A DNA stretch of 64,000 nt, taken from the NCBI RefSeq assembly GCF_001046635.1, contig NZ_KQ130456.1:220013-284012 (forward strand), written 5' to 3'. How positions within the stretch are numbered: the stretch's first letter is position 1; every line of letters starts with the position of its first letter. The translations under genes were made by a program, and so were the position numbers. Source of the stretch: Novosphingobium barchaimii LL02. GTDB taxonomy: Bacteria; Pseudomonadota; Alphaproteobacteria; Sphingomonadales; Sphingomonadaceae. The notes under the pieces are model-generated. The model made no database searches. It was not told the origin of the DNA and saw only the letters and a list, made by a program, of their open reading frames with translations. Of the stretch, positions 18,064-28,304 are shown piece by piece.

Positions 18064-18146
18064 AGGTGGGTGCAAGGGGGGAAGGAAGCCCCCCTGCACA
18101 CGCGACCCCGACATTCCCGGGGTCTGGTGCAATGGCTCCAGGTCTT
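18064..18146. repeat. Bipartite intergenic repeat, copy 1
   Basis: Module A (18067-18100) is an imperfect palindrome built on GGGTGCAAGGGGGG and CCCCCCTGCACA. Module B (18117-18146) reads CCGGGGTCTGGTGCAATGGC and continues, with imperfect dyad symmetry. A related pair lies at 23755-23990. Confidence 0.65.
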
Positions 18147-18203
18147 CTGTTTTCGGAACCCCTTGCTCTCCCGGCTCGTTCTCCTTTCAAAGGAGATTTC
18201 CCG

Positions 18204-18524
18204 ATGACCGAACGCCCCGACGACGTCGCCCCCGAAACGGTGAACGACGAGCAGGAAGACGAAGAAGCGCAGGCGCAGTCCGTAGCCGAACAGGCGCAGG
18301 GCCGTACCTCAGGCAACCCCGGCCTCAGCGATACCGAGAAGGTCAAGGGCGGCATCCGGGACGAGGATGACATCGAGGATGTCGTCGATCACATGAACCA
18401 GATGGACACCAGCGGCACCATCGACATGTCCGCCTATGACGGCGAAGAGACGATGGACGACCTCGAAGGCCGCTATGGCAAGAACAATGCCGCAGACGAG
18501 GATTTCGCGAACGACGATTCCTGA
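18204..18524 (+). CDS. Acidic hypothetical protein
   Basis: The 106-residue protein is strongly acidic and probably disordered (NDEQEDEEAQAQ, GIRDEDDIEDVVDHM, YDGEETMDDLEGRYG), with no membrane segment, signal or cysteine. I do not recognise a family. The ATG at 18204 has an excellent AAAGGAGATT upstream, which supports expression. It follows the dehydrogenase after 141 bp that contain a dispersed repeat, so it probably has its own transcript. Confidence 0.75.
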   Translation: MTERPDDVAPETVNDEQEDEEAQAQSVAEQAQGRTSGNPGLSDTEKVKGGIRDEDDIEDVVDHMNQMDTSGTIDMSAYDGEETMDDLEGRYGKNNAADEDFANDDS

Positions 18525-18540
18525 TCGTCGTCCACGGATT

Positions 18541-18726
18541 TCAATTCCCGGTGGTCGCCGGTGTTTTCAGCGCCTCGGTAATCTGCTGCATCGTCTTGGC
18601 CTTATCCTGCCCATCGTCATCATCCGGTGACGGGATCGAGCAATAAGCCGTCAGCAGAACCCCGGCGGACCAGAAAAGCGCATTCCAGCGGCTGCGAAAG
18701 ACAGTGGTGATCTTGGGACCTATCAT
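18541..18726 (-). CDS. Small single-pass membrane protein, function unknown
   Basis: A 61-residue frame with one hydrophobic helix, WNALFWSAGVLLTAYCSI (about 17-34), a basic N-terminus and an acidic tail (PSPDDDDGQDK). The layout is that of a real small membrane protein. No family is recognised and no strong ribosome binding site is seen, so the call is moderate. Its start lies 25 bp from the end of mutS on the same strand. Confidence 0.5.
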   Translation of the reverse strand: MIGPKITTVFRSRWNALFWSAGVLLTAYCSIPSPDDDDGQDKAKTMQQITEALKTPATTGN

Positions 18727-18751
18727 GAGCCCAAGAATACCCCGCCCAAGG

Positions 18752-21355
18752 TTAAGACTCCGTGCCCGCCTCGCGTTTGAGATCGTACAGGATTTCGAGC
18801 GCGTCGCGCGGTGACATGGCATCGACGTCCAGCGTGTTCAGCTTGTCCCGCAGGGCATCGGTCGGGGCCTGGCGGGCTTCCTGAACCGCGGCGAACAGCG
18901 GAAGATCGCCAAGCCCAGCCGCCAGCCCGCCGGTTTCCGCGCGGGCCTTCTCCAGCTTTTCCAGTACCGACTTGGCGCGGCTGATGACCTTGGGCGGCAC
19001 GCCGGCAAGCCGCGCGACGGCAAGGCCGTAGCTGCGATCCGCCGGGCCGCTCGCCAGTTCGTGGAGCAGGACGAGATCACCCTTCCATTCGCGCGCGCGG
19101 ACATGGTGGAGCGAGAGCGCCTCGCAGGTTTCCGCCAGCCGCGCCAGTTCGTGGTAGTGAGTGGCGAAAAGGCAGCGGCAGCGGTTGGTTTCGTGCACCG
19201 CCTCGGCCACCGCCCATGCAAGCGCGAGGCCGTCGTAGGTCGAAGTGCCGCGCCCCACCTCGTCGAGGATGACGAAGCTGCGGTCCGTTGCCTGCGCAAG
19301 GATCGCAGCGGTTTCCACCATCTCCACCATGAAGGTCGAGCGGCCCCGCGCGAGGTTGTCGGAAGCGCCGACGCGGCTGAACAGGCGGTCGACCATGCCG
19401 ATCCGCGCAGACTTGGCGGGAACGAAACCGCCCGCCTGCGCCAGCAGCACGATCAGCGCGTTCTGGCGCAGGAAGGTCGATTTACCGCCCATGTTGGGGC
19501 CGCCGATGAGCCAGAGCCGGTCGTGACTGGCGAGGCGGCAGTCGTTGGCGACGAAGCGCTCGCCTTGTGCCTTCAGCGCAGATTCGACCACCGGATGGCG
19601 CCCGCCCTCGATATCGAGCGAGATGCCTTCGACCACCTGCGGCCGGCTCCAGCCGCCTTCCGCCGCGCGTTCGGCCTGCCCGGCTGCAACGTCGATGCGG
19701 GCCAGCGCGGCGGCCGTGCGGGCGATGGTCTGGCGCGCGGCGACGGCCTCGGCCACCAGCGTTTCGAAGTGCCCCTCCTCGGCGGCGAGGGCGTGGCCCC
19801 CGGCCTCGGTGATGCGCGCGGCTTCTTCGTGCAGGGCAACGGCGTTGAATCGCATCGCGCCGGCCATCGTCTGTCGGTGCGAAAACCCGCTGTCCGGCTC
19901 CATCAGTTTATCGGCGTGGCGCTGCGCCACTTCGATAAAGTAACCCAGCACATTGTTGTGCTTGATCTTGAGCGAGGCGACGCCGGTTTCCTCGCGGTAC
20001 TTCGCCTCCAGCGCGGCGATGGCGCGCCGTGCATTGCCGGACATCACCCGCAGTTCGTCGAGCGAGGCGTCGTAACCGCTGGCGATGTAGCCGCCCTGTC
20101 CGCGCTCGGTCGGCGGGCTCTGGACCAGCGCGCGGGCGAAGTGATCGACCAGTTCGGCGTGCCCCCCCAGCGCCGGAAGCAGCCGCTCCAGCAGCACGGG
20201 CAGATTATCCATGGTCGCCAGCCGCTCGCCAGTGGTCCGGGCTCCCGCAAGCCCGTCTCGAAGCTGGCCGAGATCGCGCGGAGAACCGCGCCCCGCCACG
20301 ACCCGGCCCAGCGCGCGGCCCACATCCGGCAGCGCCCGCAGCGCGGCGCGCAGGTCTTCGCGCAGCAGGGCATCGCCGTGAAGCCATTCGACCAGTTCCA
20401 GCCGCTCGGCAATGGCCATGCGGTCGGTCAGGGGGGCGAAGAGATCGTCCGCCAACTGGCGCGCACCGGCGCCGGTCACGCAGCGGTCGATGGCGTCGAT
20501 CAGGCTTCCCCTGCGCCCGCCTTGCGACGATTCGAGGATTTCCAGACTGGCGCGCGTCGCCTCATCCATTGCCAGCGCTGCATCGCCGGACCGGGCCTCG
20601 GGCGGAAGCAGCAGCGGCAGGTTGCCGCGCCCGACATGGTCGAGATAGGCGATAAGGCCCCCCGCCGCCGCCAGCATGGCGCGGCTGAACGTGCCGAACC
20701 CGTCAAGCGTCGAAACGCCGTGGATCAGCTTGAGCCGTCCGTCGCCGCCATCGGAGGAAAATTCGTGCGTCCCCCGCGCGATCACCCCGTCCGGCGCCGC
20801 GTCCCAGCCATCGGGCGCCACCAGTTCGCTTGGCCCCAGCCGGGCCAGCGCCGCCGCCAGACGGTCGGGCGCACATTCCTCCAGTTCCATCCTGCCGGTG
20901 GAGATGTCGCACGAGGCGATGCCCACCACGCCGCGCACTTCGCAGGCCGCCGCCAGCACGTTGGCCCGGCGCGGCTCCAGCAGCGATTCCTCGGTCAGCG
21001 TTCCCGCCGTGACGAAGCGCACGATGTCGCGTGCCACCAGCGCCTTGGAGCCGCCGCGCTTCTTCGCCTCGGCCGGGGTCTCCGTCTGCTCGGCAATGGC
21101 GACTCGGCAGCCCGCCTTGATGAGGCGTGCAAGGTAGCCTTCCGCCGCGTGAACCGGCACGCCGCACATCGGGATCGGCTGGCCCTGATGCTCACCCCGC
21201 GTGGTCAGGGCGATGTCGAGGATCTGGCTGGCGGTCTTCGCATCATCGAAGAAGAGTTCGAAAAAGTCGCCCATGCGATAGAACAGCAGGCAGTCGTCCG
21301 CCACCTCGCGAAGAGCAAGGTACTGGGTCATCATCGGGGTCGCAGGGGAACTCAT
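18752..21355 (-). CDS. mutS: DNA mismatch repair protein MutS
   Basis: MutS recognises mismatches and small loops and starts repair with MutL. The 867-residue sequence has the mismatch-reading FxE motif in [13 protein letters not shown] near residue 30, the long clamp and core, the Walker [17 protein letters not shown], and the Walker B/signature [16 protein letters not shown], followed by the ATHYHEL motif. The start at 21355 ([17 protein letters not shown]) matches the family; the frame up to 21433 adds 26 Arg-rich residues. It is divergent from the malic enzyme gene with 114 bp between. Confidence 0.98.
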   Translation of the reverse strand: MSSPATPMMTQYLALREVADDCLLFYRMGDFFELFFDDAKTASQILDIALTTRGEHQGQPIPMCGVPVHAAEGYLARLIKAGCRVAIAEQTETPAEAKKRGGSKALVARDIVRFVTAGTLTEESLLEPRRANVLAAACEVRGVVGIASCDISTGRMELEECAPDRLAAALARLGPSELVAPDGWDAAPDGVIARGTHEFSSDGGDGRLKLIHGVSTLDGFGTFSRAMLAAAGGLIAYLDHVGRGNLPLLLPPEARSGDAALAMDEATRASLEILESSQGGRRGSLIDAIDRCVTGAGARQLADDLFAPLTDRMAIAERLELVEWLHGDALLREDLRAALRALPDVGRALGRVVAGRGSPRDLGQLRDGLAGARTTGERLATMDNLPVLLERLLPALGGHAELVDHFARALVQSPPTERGQGGYIASGYDASLDELRVMSGNARRAIAALEAKYREETGVASLKIKHNNVLGYFIEVAQRHADKLMEPDSGFSHRQTMAGAMRFNAVALHEEAARITEAGGHALAAEEGHFETLVAEAVAARQTIARTAAALARIDVAAGQAERAAEGGWSRPQVVEGISLDIEGGRHPVVESALKAQGERFVANDCRLASHDRLWLIGGPNMGGKSTFLRQNALIVLLAQAGGFVPAKSARIGMVDRLFSRVGASDNLARGRSTFMVEMVETAAILAQATDRSFVILDEVGRGTSTYDGLALAWAVAEAVHETNRCRCLFATHYHELARLAETCEALSLHHVRAREWKGDLVLLHELASGPADRSYGLAVARLAGVPPKVISRAKSVLEKLEKARAETGGLAAGLGDLPLFAAVQEARQAPTDALRDKLNTLDVDAMSPRDALEILYDLKREAGTES

Positions 21356-21469
21356 ATCGTACGCGTTAGCGCCGCGGCGCGCATTTTGGGAAGCGCGGGC
21401 GCCATCCTTTCCCCTATCGCGTCGCGCGAACATTCGTTACGGCGCCTAGAAAATCCGGGGAGATTACAC

Positions 21470-23734
21470 TTGTCCGAGAAGTCCAAGGTCCAGTTTACCG
21501 ATCGCGAAGCGCTGTTCTACCATAGCACCATCCGTCCGGGTAAGATCGAAATCATCGCCTCGAAGCCGATGGCGACCCAGCGCGACCTCAGCCTGGCATA
21601 CTCGCCGGGCGTTGCAGTGCCGGTGCAGGCCATCGCCGACGATCCCGCCACCGCCTATGACTATACCGCCAAGGGCAACCTCGTGGCCGTCATCTCGAAC
21701 GGCACGGCGATCCTGGGCATGGGCAATCTGGGCGCGCTGGCATCCAAGCCGGTGATGGAAGGCAAGGCCGTGCTGTTCAAGCGCTTCGCCGACGTCGATT
21801 CGATCGACATCGAACTTGCCAGCGAAGACACAGACGCCCTGATCGAAGCCATCGCGATGATGGAGCCGAGCTTCGGCGGCATCAACCTGGAAGACATCAA
21901 GGCGCCTGAGTGCTTCATCATCGAGCAGGCACTGCGCGAACGCATGAACATCCCGGTCATGCACGACGACCAGCACGGCACCGCGATCATCGCCGCCGCC
22001 GGCCTGATCAACGCCTGCCTCATCACCGGCCGCAAGCTGGATGAAGTCAAGGTGGTGGTGAACGGTGCGGGCGCTTCCGCGTTGGCCTGCACCTCGCTCA
22101 TCAAGTCGATGGGCGTGCGCCACGAAAACGTCCTGGTCTGCGACACGCGCGGCGTGATCTATCCGGGCCGCGAGAACGTCGACCAGTTCAAGTCGGCCCA
22201 CGCCGTCATGACTGACAAGCGCACCCTGCTCGAAGCCATCGAAGGCGCCGACGTGGTCCTTGGCCTGTCGGCCAAGGGCGCGATCACGCAGGACATGGTC
22301 AAGCGCATGGCGCCGGAACCGATCATCTTCGCGATGGCCAACCCCGACCCGGAGATCACCCCGCCTGAAGCCAAGGCCGTGCGTCCCGACGCCATCGTCG
22401 CCACCGGCCGGTCGGACTATCCCAACCAGGTCAACAACGTGCTTGGCTTCCCCTTCATTTTCCGCGGCGCGCTCGACGTGCGGGCCACCGCGATCAACGA
22501 AGAGATGAAGATCGCCGCCGCCACGGCGATCGCCGAACTGGCGCGAGAGCAGGTTCACGAGGACGTGGCCGCAGCCTACGGCGGTGAAACCCAGGTGTTC
22601 GGCCGCGACTACATCATCCCGGCGCCGTTCGACCCGCGCCTGATGGAGGTGGTGCCGATGGCCGTCGCCAAGGCGGCGATGGAATCGGGCGTTGCGCAGA
22701 AGCCGATCGAGGACTTTGAAGCCTATCGCCACCAGTTGAAGGCCCGCCTCAACCCCACCACTTCGGTGCTGACGCGCGTTTACGACGAGGTGAAAGCCAA
22801 CCCCAAGCGGGTCATCTTCGCCGAGGCGGACAACGAGGTCGTTCTGCGCGCTGCGATCCAGTACCGCGATTTCGGCTACGGCGAACCCGTGCTGGTGGGG
22901 CGCACCCAGGTCATCCTCGACCGGATGGCCGAACTGGGCGTGCCCAACCCGGAGAGCTACCACATCGAGAATTCGATGGTCTCTGAACACGTCGCCCCGA
23001 TGGTGGAAATGCTTTACGAGCGCCTCAAGCGCCGCGGCTTCCTGAAGCGCGACGTGCAGCGCATGGTCAACACCGACCGCAACATCTTCGCTTCCGGCCT
23101 GCTCAAGCTCGGCGCAGGCGATGCAATGATTACCGGCATGACCCGCCCCTTCGCGCAGTCCATGAAGGAAGTGCGCCGCGCGCTGGACCCGGCTGAGGGC
23201 AAACTGCCCTTCGGTATCCACATGCTGGTGGGCAAGAACCACACGGTGTTCATGGCCGATACCACCATCAACGAACGCCCTAGCGCCGAGGAACTGGCCG
23301 TCATCGCCACCGAGACGGCAGCCGTGGCCCGCAAGCTCGGCCACGAACCGCGCGTCGCGTTCCTCAGCTATTCCACCTTCGGCAACCCCGCAGGCAAGTG
23401 GCTGGATGCAACGCGTGAGGCGATCCATATCCTTGACCAGCAGCAGCCGGACTTTGAGTACGAGGGCGAACTGGCACCGGACGCGGCGCTGAATCCGAAG
23501 GTGATGGCACTTTACCCGTTCAGCCGCCTGACGGCTCCGGCGAATGTGCTGATCATGCCGGGCCTGCAATCGGCCAATATCTCGGCCAAGCTGCTGCGCG
23601 AGATCGGCGGCACGACCTCGATCGGGCCGATGCTGCTGGGTATGGAAAAGCCCGTGCAGATCGTACCGATGACGGCGCTTGCGCCCGATGTGCTGACCAG
23701 CGCCGTGCTGGCAGCGGCCGGGATCACCGGCTGA
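21470..23734 (+). CDS. maeB: NADP-dependent malic enzyme with C-terminal phosphotransacetylase-like domain
   Basis: The 754-residue MaeB-type enzyme decarboxylates malate to pyruvate with NADP. The malic enzyme part (1-430) has [11 protein letters not shown], the lysine region [18 protein letters not shown], the metal site MHDDQHGTA and the dinucleotide loop [11 protein letters not shown]. From about 435 a phosphotransacetylase-like domain follows ([41 protein letters not shown]), regulatory rather than catalytic in known members. The start is a TTG at 21470 with GGGGAG seven bases upstream; the open frame continues far upstream only as antisense to mutS. Confidence 0.97.
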   Translation: MSEKSKVQFTDREALFYHSTIRPGKIEIIASKPMATQRDLSLAYSPGVAVPVQAIADDPATAYDYTAKGNLVAVISNGTAILGMGNLGALASKPVMEGKAVLFKRFADVDSIDIELASEDTDALIEAIAMMEPSFGGINLEDIKAPECFIIEQALRERMNIPVMHDDQHGTAIIAAAGLINACLITGRKLDEVKVVVNGAGASALACTSLIKSMGVRHENVLVCDTRGVIYPGRENVDQFKSAHAVMTDKRTLLEAIEGADVVLGLSAKGAITQDMVKRMAPEPIIFAMANPDPEITPPEAKAVRPDAIVATGRSDYPNQVNNVLGFPFIFRGALDVRATAINEEMKIAAATAIAELAREQVHEDVAAAYGGETQVFGRDYIIPAPFDPRLMEVVPMAVAKAAMESGVAQKPIEDFEAYRHQLKARLNPTTSVLTRVYDEVKANPKRVIFAEADNEVVLRAAIQYRDFGYGEPVLVGRTQVILDRMAELGVPNPESYHIENSMVSEHVAPMVEMLYERLKRRGFLKRDVQRMVNTDRNIFASGLLKLGAGDAMITGMTRPFAQSMKEVRRALDPAEGKLPFGIHMLVGKNHTVFMADTTINERPSAEELAVIATETAAVARKLGHEPRVAFLSYSTFGNPAGKWLDATREAIHILDQQQPDFEYEGELAPDAALNPKVMALYPFSRLTAPANVLIMPGLQSANISAKLLREIGGTTSIGPMLLGMEKPVQIVPMTALAPDVLTSAVLAAAGITG

Positions 23735-23754
23735 CTTTGGCGCCTTGGGGTTAA

Positions 23755-23990
23755 AGGGGAGAAATGCGGGGGCCAACGCCCCTGCACCCCGATCCCGTTA
23801 TTGCAGTGCGCGCAGATAAGCCGAGCTATTCACGCAGCGCTCCTGCCTCTGCGCCGCAGGCCATATCCTGCATGCAACCAGCTTCGAAAAACGGCTGCCT
23901 CGCCGCGAGCCCGCGTCCTCGACACTGTGCTACGCTGCCGCACGCACGACGCCGACAGTACCGGGGTCTGGGGCGATGGCCCCAGATCTT
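23755..23990. repeat. Bipartite intergenic repeat, copy 2 (fills the gap between maeB and trmB)
   Basis: Module A (23755-23798) includes GGGGGCCAACGCCCCTGCAC. Module B (23961-23990) reads CCGGGGTCTGGGGCGATGGC and onward, with a perfect hairpin TCTGGGGC/GCCCCAGA. About 160 bp of unrecognised sequence separate them, whereas copy 1 near 18.1 kb has them adjacent. The hairpin next to the trmB stop may terminate transcription. Confidence 0.65.
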
Positions 23991-23994
23991 TCCC

Positions 23995-24711
23995 CTACTT
24001 GCGCCTGTACCGGAAGTACCAGACCTCATGTCCGTACACGGTCCGCGCCTTGGTCTCGTAGCGCGTTTCGGGCCAGCCGCTGGGCCGGACCTGAAAGTCG
24101 CCGGGCTTTTCGCAGAGCCATTCGAACTGACCCGTATGCCGCTGCATGACCATCAGCGCGTGGCGTACATAAACCGCGTGGTCGGTGCCAAAGCGGAATT
24201 CTCCGCCCGGCTTCAGCTTGGCGGCGAACATGTCCACCGGGCCGTCGTTCATCATCCGGCGCTTGGCGTGGCGGGCCTTGGGCCAGGGGTCCGGGTGAAG
24301 GAGGTAGAGAAACGACAGCGATCCGTCGGGAATTCGTGCCAGCACTTCCAGCGCATCGCCATGGTGGATCCGCACGTTGCCGATCGGCGGGTGAGCGCCG
24401 TTGTCTCCGCTGACGTGGGTCAGGGCCTGCGCCACACCGTTGAGGAATGGTTCGGCGCCGAGGAAGCCGTGGTCGGGCAGCATGTCGGCGCGGGCGGCCA
24501 TGTGTTCCCCGCCACCAAACCCGATCTCGAAGTGGAAGGGACGATCGCTGCCGAACAGGGCAGTCGCCGTCACCGGACCATCTTCGGGTACGGAAATGCG
24601 CGGGAGCAGGTCGTCGACCAAGCCCTGTTGCGCAGCGCGCAGGGGCTTGCCCTTGGCGCGGCCGTAGAGGCGGTTGAGCGTGGTCGGATCGCCGGATTTG
24701 TGTGCCGTCAT
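23995..24711 (-). CDS. trmB: tRNA (guanine-N7-)-methyltransferase TrmB
   Basis: TrmB methylates G46 in the variable loop of tRNAs using S-adenosylmethionine. The 238-residue sequence has the SAM loop FHFEIGFGGGEHM, the family motif YLLHPDPWPKARHAKRRMM (residues about 140-158), FGTDHAVYV and a C-terminal ETRYETKA. The usual GxGxG reads GFGGG. I place the start at ATG 24711; a GTG at 24729 is possible and no ribosome binding site decides it. The gene is divergent from cidA. Confidence 0.95.
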   Translation of the reverse strand: MTAHKSGDPTTLNRLYGRAKGKPLRAAQQGLVDDLLPRISVPEDGPVTATALFGSDRPFHFEIGFGGGEHMAARADMLPDHGFLGAEPFLNGVAQALTHVSGDNGAHPPIGNVRIHHGDALEVLARIPDGSLSFLYLLHPDPWPKARHAKRRMMNDGPVDMFAAKLKPGGEFRFGTDHAVYVRHALMVMQRHTGQFEWLCEKPGDFQVRPSGWPETRYETKARTVYGHEVWYFRYRRK

Positions 24712-24855
24712 GGCGCGCGCCACTGACACTCATGGACGCGCCAGTCAATAAAGAGGGGCGATACGCCGCTTAAGGCCAGCGAAGTTGCGCGGCGCAACTG
24801 CGCTTGACCAAATTGCCGATTGCCAGCATCGGCGCGGCCCTGCTTTACCGCAGGA

Positions 24856-25212
24856 ATGCTACGCGCGATTTTCCTGCTGCTTGTCTGCCAACTTGCCGGT
24901 GAGGCGATTCACAGAGCGACGGGGCTTGCCCTGCCGGGATCGGTGATCGGGATGGTGCTGCTGGTCTGCTGGCTGGCGCTCGTCCCGCGTGAGCGGCCGG
25001 GACTGGCTGCGGTGGCGGGCTGGCTCACCGCCCATCTTTCCGTCATGTTCGTGCCAGCGGCGGTAGGGTTGATCGACGAGGGGGCGGCACTTTCCGCCTA
25101 TGGCATCGGGCTGGTGATAGCGACTGTCGTCTCGACGGTGCTGACGCTGGTGGTCACCGCGGTCGTCTTCCGCTGGGCGCTGGCCCGTTTTGTGGCCGAG
25201 GACGGGGTATGA
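24856..25212 (+). CDS. CidA/LrgA family membrane protein
   Basis: The 118-residue protein has four membrane helices and the family pattern LLLVCQLAGEAIHRATGLALPGSVIGMVLL. CidA/LrgA proteins with their LrgB partners form a holin-like pair linked to pyruvate transport and murein hydrolase control. The ATG at 24856 starts at the first helix as in homologues; a TTG at 24820 would add 12 residues. Its stop overlaps the lrgB-like start (ATGA). Confidence 0.85.
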   Translation: MLRAIFLLLVCQLAGEAIHRATGLALPGSVIGMVLLVCWLALVPRERPGLAAVAGWLTAHLSVMFVPAAVGLIDEGAALSAYGIGLVIATVVSTVLTLVVTAVVFRWALARFVAEDGV

Positions 25213-25907
25213 GCAACGCCGCGCTGCTGGCAGCGCCGCTGTTCTGGCTGACCGTGACGCTGGGAGTGTTCGAGCTTTTCGACACCGCCTCGAAACGCAG
25301 CGGCCGGCATCCGCTGTGCCATCCGGTGCTGTGGTCCACGCCGGTGCTGATCGGCGTGCTGATGGCGACGGGCACGCCCTATCCGGCGTACAAGGCCGCG
25401 ACGATGCCGCTGAGCTTCCTGCTCGGCCCGGCGGTCGTTGGCCTTGCTGTGCCGATCTGGGCGGAACGGGTACGCATCCGCCGTCTTGTCGTGCCCATTT
25501 CTCTGGCGCTGCTGGCGGGGGCGGTGACTTCGATCGTGAGTGCGGTGGGCATACTCGCTCTGTTCGGGGCCCCCCGCGAAATCCTCGCCTCTATCGCTCC
25601 GCGTGCGACGACGACGCCGGTAGCCATGGCCGTGGCCGGGCAACTGGGCGGGATTCCAGCGCTGGCGGCGGTGATCGTGCTGTTCGCTGGCGTAGTGGGC
25701 GCGATGATCGCAACGCCGCTGCTCAATGCGCTGGGCCTGAGCGACTACCGGGCGCGGGGTTTCGCCATCGGCGTAGCGGCGCACGGGATCGGCGCGGCGC
25801 GGGCGTTTCAAGTGGATGCCACCGCCGGGGCGCTGGCCAGCCTGGGCATGGCGCTTAACGCTGTGGTCACGGCAACGCTGCTTTCCATCGCGGCGCTATT
25901 GCTCTGA
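25209..25907 (+). CDS. LrgB/CidB family membrane protein
   Basis: The 232-residue protein has about seven hydrophobic segments and the LrgB signatures FLLGPAVVGLAVP, TTPVAMAVAGQLGGIPAL and AAHGIGAARAF. It is the expected partner of the CidA/LrgA protein encoded immediately upstream with a four-base overlap. The pair is thought to act in overflow metabolism, pyruvate movement or autolysis control; which applies here cannot be read from sequence. Confidence 0.9.
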   Translation: MSNAALLAAPLFWLTVTLGVFELFDTASKRSGRHPLCHPVLWSTPVLIGVLMATGTPYPAYKAATMPLSFLLGPAVVGLAVPIWAERVRIRRLVVPISLALLAGAVTSIVSAVGILALFGAPREILASIAPRATTTPVAMAVAGQLGGIPALAAVIVLFAGVVGAMIATPLLNALGLSDYRARGFAIGVAAHGIGAARAFQVDATAGALASLGMALNAVVTATLLSIAALLL

Positions 25908-25920
25908 CCTCAAACAGAAA

Positions 25921-25947
25921 CGGCCCGCCCCTCGTAAGGGCAGGCCG
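25921..25947. terminator. Hairpin terminator between lrgB-like gene and ctrA
   Basis: CGGCCCGCCC pairs with GGGCAGGCCG with one mismatch around a loop CTCGTAA, followed by TCGTTGT. It separates two convergent genes and can serve both. Confidence 0.7.
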
Positions 25948-25985
25948 TCGTTGTCCTGCTAGGGTGCAGGGTCGTTTCGTAGCGA

Positions 25986-26681
25986 TCAGGCCGCTTCGGC
26001 AGCCTCGTCAGGATCGCGCAGCACATAGCCGCGGCCCCATACAGTCTCGATGTAGTTGGCGCCGCCGCAGGCGTGGGCCAGCTTCTTGCGCAGCTTGCAG
26101 ATGAAGACGTCGATGATCTTGAGTTCGGGTTCGTCCATGCCGCCGTAAAGGTGGTTGAGGAACATTTCCTTGGTCAGCGTGGTGCCCTTGCGCAAGCTGA
26201 GCAGTTCCAGCATCGCGTATTCCTTGCCGGTCAGGTGCACGCGGGCGCCATCGACTTCGACCGTCTTGGCGTCGAGGTTGGTGACCAGCTTGCCGGTGCG
26301 GATGACCGACTGCGAGTGGCCCTTCGAGCGGCGCACCACGGCGTGGATGCGGGCAATCAGTTCCTCGCGGTGGAACGGCTTGGTCACATAGTCGTCCGCG
26401 CCGAAGCCGAACGAGCGGACCTTGCTGTCCATCTCCGAGATGCCCGACAGGATCAGCACCGGCGTCTGCACCTTGGCGACGCGCAGTTTCTTGAGCACGT
26501 CATAGCCGTGCATGTCAGGCAGGTTCAGGTCGAGCAGGATGATATCGTAATCATACAGCTTGCCCAGATCGAGGCCTTCCTCGCCAAGATCGGTGGAGTA
26601 GACGTTGAAACCCTCCGCCGTCAGCATGAGCTCGATAGCCCGGGCCGTGGTCGGTTCATCCTCGATCAGCAGCACTCGCAT
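25986..26681 (-). CDS. ctrA: Cell cycle response regulator CtrA
   Basis: CtrA is the OmpR-type master regulator of cell cycle, motility and division genes in alphaproteobacteria. The 231-residue protein has a receiver domain (1-118) with acidic pocket E7/D8/E9, phosphoacceptor D51 in LLDLNLPD, and K in VTKPF, then a winged-helix domain (about 125-225) with [13 protein letters not shown] and [12 protein letters not shown]. The C-terminus ends in AEAA, like the ClpXP-degradable end of Caulobacter CtrA. AAGGA lies ten bases before the ATG. The promoter region upstream has a CtrA-box-like motif that suggests autoregulation. Confidence 0.97.
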   Translation of the reverse strand: MRVLLIEDEPTTARAIELMLTAEGFNVYSTDLGEEGLDLGKLYDYDIILLDLNLPDMHGYDVLKKLRVAKVQTPVLILSGISEMDSKVRSFGFGADDYVTKPFHREELIARIHAVVRRSKGHSQSVIRTGKLVTNLDAKTVEVDGARVHLTGKEYAMLELLSLRKGTTLTKEMFLNHLYGGMDEPELKIIDVFICKLRKKLAHACGGANYIETVWGRGYVLRDPDEAAEAA

Positions 26682-26936
26682 GGGTCAGTGTCCTTCTTGC
26701 CCCGATGTCCACGGCGCTTTCGCGACCTTTAGGGACATTGCCGTGTATTAACCATATGACCAATGATCATTAAAGGTTAATTTGCCGTAAACGCAGGATT
26801 GTCCCGTAAGTCTTTGTACTGAAGGAACCTGCGTCATGTCGCGCGAACCGCGCCATTGCAGACAATAACGGCCGATGCTGGTTAATGTTAAGGATGGCAG
26901 GCAAGAAAGCGCAATCGTTTTGAGGCAATCCGAAAC
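26682..26936 (-). promoter_or_regulatory. ctrA upstream region with a CtrA-box-like motif
   Basis: The 255-bp gap between the O-ligase stop and ctrA is AT-rich. On the minus strand positions 26791-26776 read TTTA-N7-TTAAC, one change from the CtrA consensus TTAA-N7-TTAAC. A plus-strand half site TTAACCAT lies at 26748-26755 and a TTAATGTTAA sequence near 26882. These fit direct control of ctrA by its own product, as in Caulobacter, but no promoter start is known here. Confidence 0.5.
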
Positions 26937-28304
26937 TTACCCAGCAGCGCGAACCCTGACCTGCATCTTGCGAACGCCCTGGCGCTGAGTACGCTCGGGC
27001 CCGGATATCCGCTTCAGGTAGCTCCACAGCCCGCATTGCAGCCCGATCAGCATCAGGATGAAAGGCTGGAAGGCGATGCCCACGAACAGCGAGCCGAACA
27101 GATAGACCACTTGGGCCAGCTGCAGCGCAACGGCGAGTGGGGCGGCCCAGGCCTCGTCCGGGCCGGTGCGGTCCTTCCAGCGGCGGCGGATCATCTCCAT
27201 CTGGACGATGCCCGATATCTGCAGCGTCAGCCACAATGCCAGGCCTGGGAAGCCCTGTTCACCCAGCATCTCGAAGTAGCTTGAGTGGAAGGCGCGGCCT
27301 TCCTCGACCACGCGTGTCCGCGAAATCGTCACATTGCTGCCGTTCGACTGGCTGGAGACAGTGTCGTATTCGACCTTGCTCGACATGTAGACTTCGAAAC
27401 CGCCGCCCAGCGGGTGGTCCTTGGCATAGCCCATGGTCCACTTCCACACGCCGATTCGGGTTCCCGCCGACTGGTCGGACTGGTGATTCTCGATCGTGTT
27501 CATGCGGGCAAGGTAGGAGGCGGGGAGAAACGGCACCGCCAGCATCGGCACCAGCGTCATGCCGGCCATGATGACGAACCGATGCTTCGAGGTCCTGAGA
27601 TAGAGCACGCAAAGAATGCCCAGACAGATCAGGCCGGTGCGCGCCTGCGTCCCCACCGGGATCAGCGAACAGGCGAAGATCAGCGCGATGGTGAAGGTCC
27701 AGACCCGCCAGTCGGCCGGGAAGATCGTGCCATATTTCGCCAGCCAGATCGCGATCGGGATGATGGCGATGGCGACGCAGGAAATGATCGAGCCTTCGTA
27801 CAGGCCGGTGTTGTTCTCGATGAAGATGATGAGCGAACCATAGCCGCCGCCGCCCATCGCGGTCTTCAGACCGCCGTCGATGATCAGCGCGCTGGCAGAG
27901 AGCACCATGGCAAGCGCCACCGCCTCGATCCGCAGACGGGTGCGCAGGGTCAGCGGCAGGAACATCGCGAAGACCAGCGCCTTCCACACCCACGACCATT
28001 TGGTCAGCGCCTCGACCGGATAATCGGCGGTGAGGGTAGTTATGCCGCAATACACCAGCAGCGCGGCCAGCAGGCCCTGCCGCCAGGTAAAGCGCGAATC
28101 GCGTTTGTCGTCGAAGATCAGCCAGCCCAGGAACGCGGCCGCGAAGGCGATCAGCGAAGTCGGCATCTGCGTGAGGAAGCCCCACGAGATGAGCTGCGGC
28201 GCAACGATATCGACGTAGAGGTAGCACAGTACCCACAGGAACGGCCGCTTGAAGCCCAGCAGGATCATGGTCCCGAAAAACGCGGTCAGGCCGAGGTTAA
28301 GCAT
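26937..28304 (-). CDS. O-antigen ligase-like protein, exosortase A-associated
   Basis: The 455-residue inner-membrane protein has about 10-12 hydrophobic segments and a large periplasmic loop with AGTRIGVWKWTMGYAKDHPLGGGFEVY, which fits the Wzy_C/O-ligase family. The N-terminus MLNLGLTAFFGTMILLGFKRPF and the overall layout match the putative O-glycosylation ligases found with exosortase A loci (TIGR03097 type). Such proteins join or polymerise surface polysaccharide. I use ATG 28304, preceded by GGGGGAA; an ATG at 28325 lacks such a site. A glycosyltransferase of the same locus type is divergent nearby. Confidence 0.85.
   Translation of the reverse strand: MLNLGLTAFFGTMILLGFKRPFLWVLCYLYVDIVAPQLISWGFLTQMPTSLIAFAAAFLGWLIFDDKRDSRFTWRQGLLAALLVYCGITTLTADYPVEALTKWSWVWKALVFAMFLPLTLRTRLRIEAVALAMVLSASALIIDGGLKTAMGGGGYGSLIIFIENNTGLYEGSIISCVAIAIIPIAIWLAKYGTIFPADWRVWTFTIALIFACSLIPVGTQARTGLICLGILCVLYLRTSKHRFVIMAGMTLVPMLAVPFLPASYLARMNTIENHQSDQSAGTRIGVWKWTMGYAKDHPLGGGFEVYMSSKVEYDTVSSQSNGSNVTISRTRVVEEGRAFHSSYFEMLGEQGFPGLALWLTLQISGIVQMEMIRRRWKDRTGPDEAWAAPLAVALQLAQVVYLFGSLFVGIAFQPFILMLIGLQCGLWSYLKRISGPERTQRQGVRKMQVRVRAAG

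Noticed and set aside
19061-21469. N-terminal extension of the malic enzyme frame to 1557 residues
   Set aside because: The extra 800 codons are antisense to mutS; the enzyme starts at TTG 21470 with a ribosome binding site.
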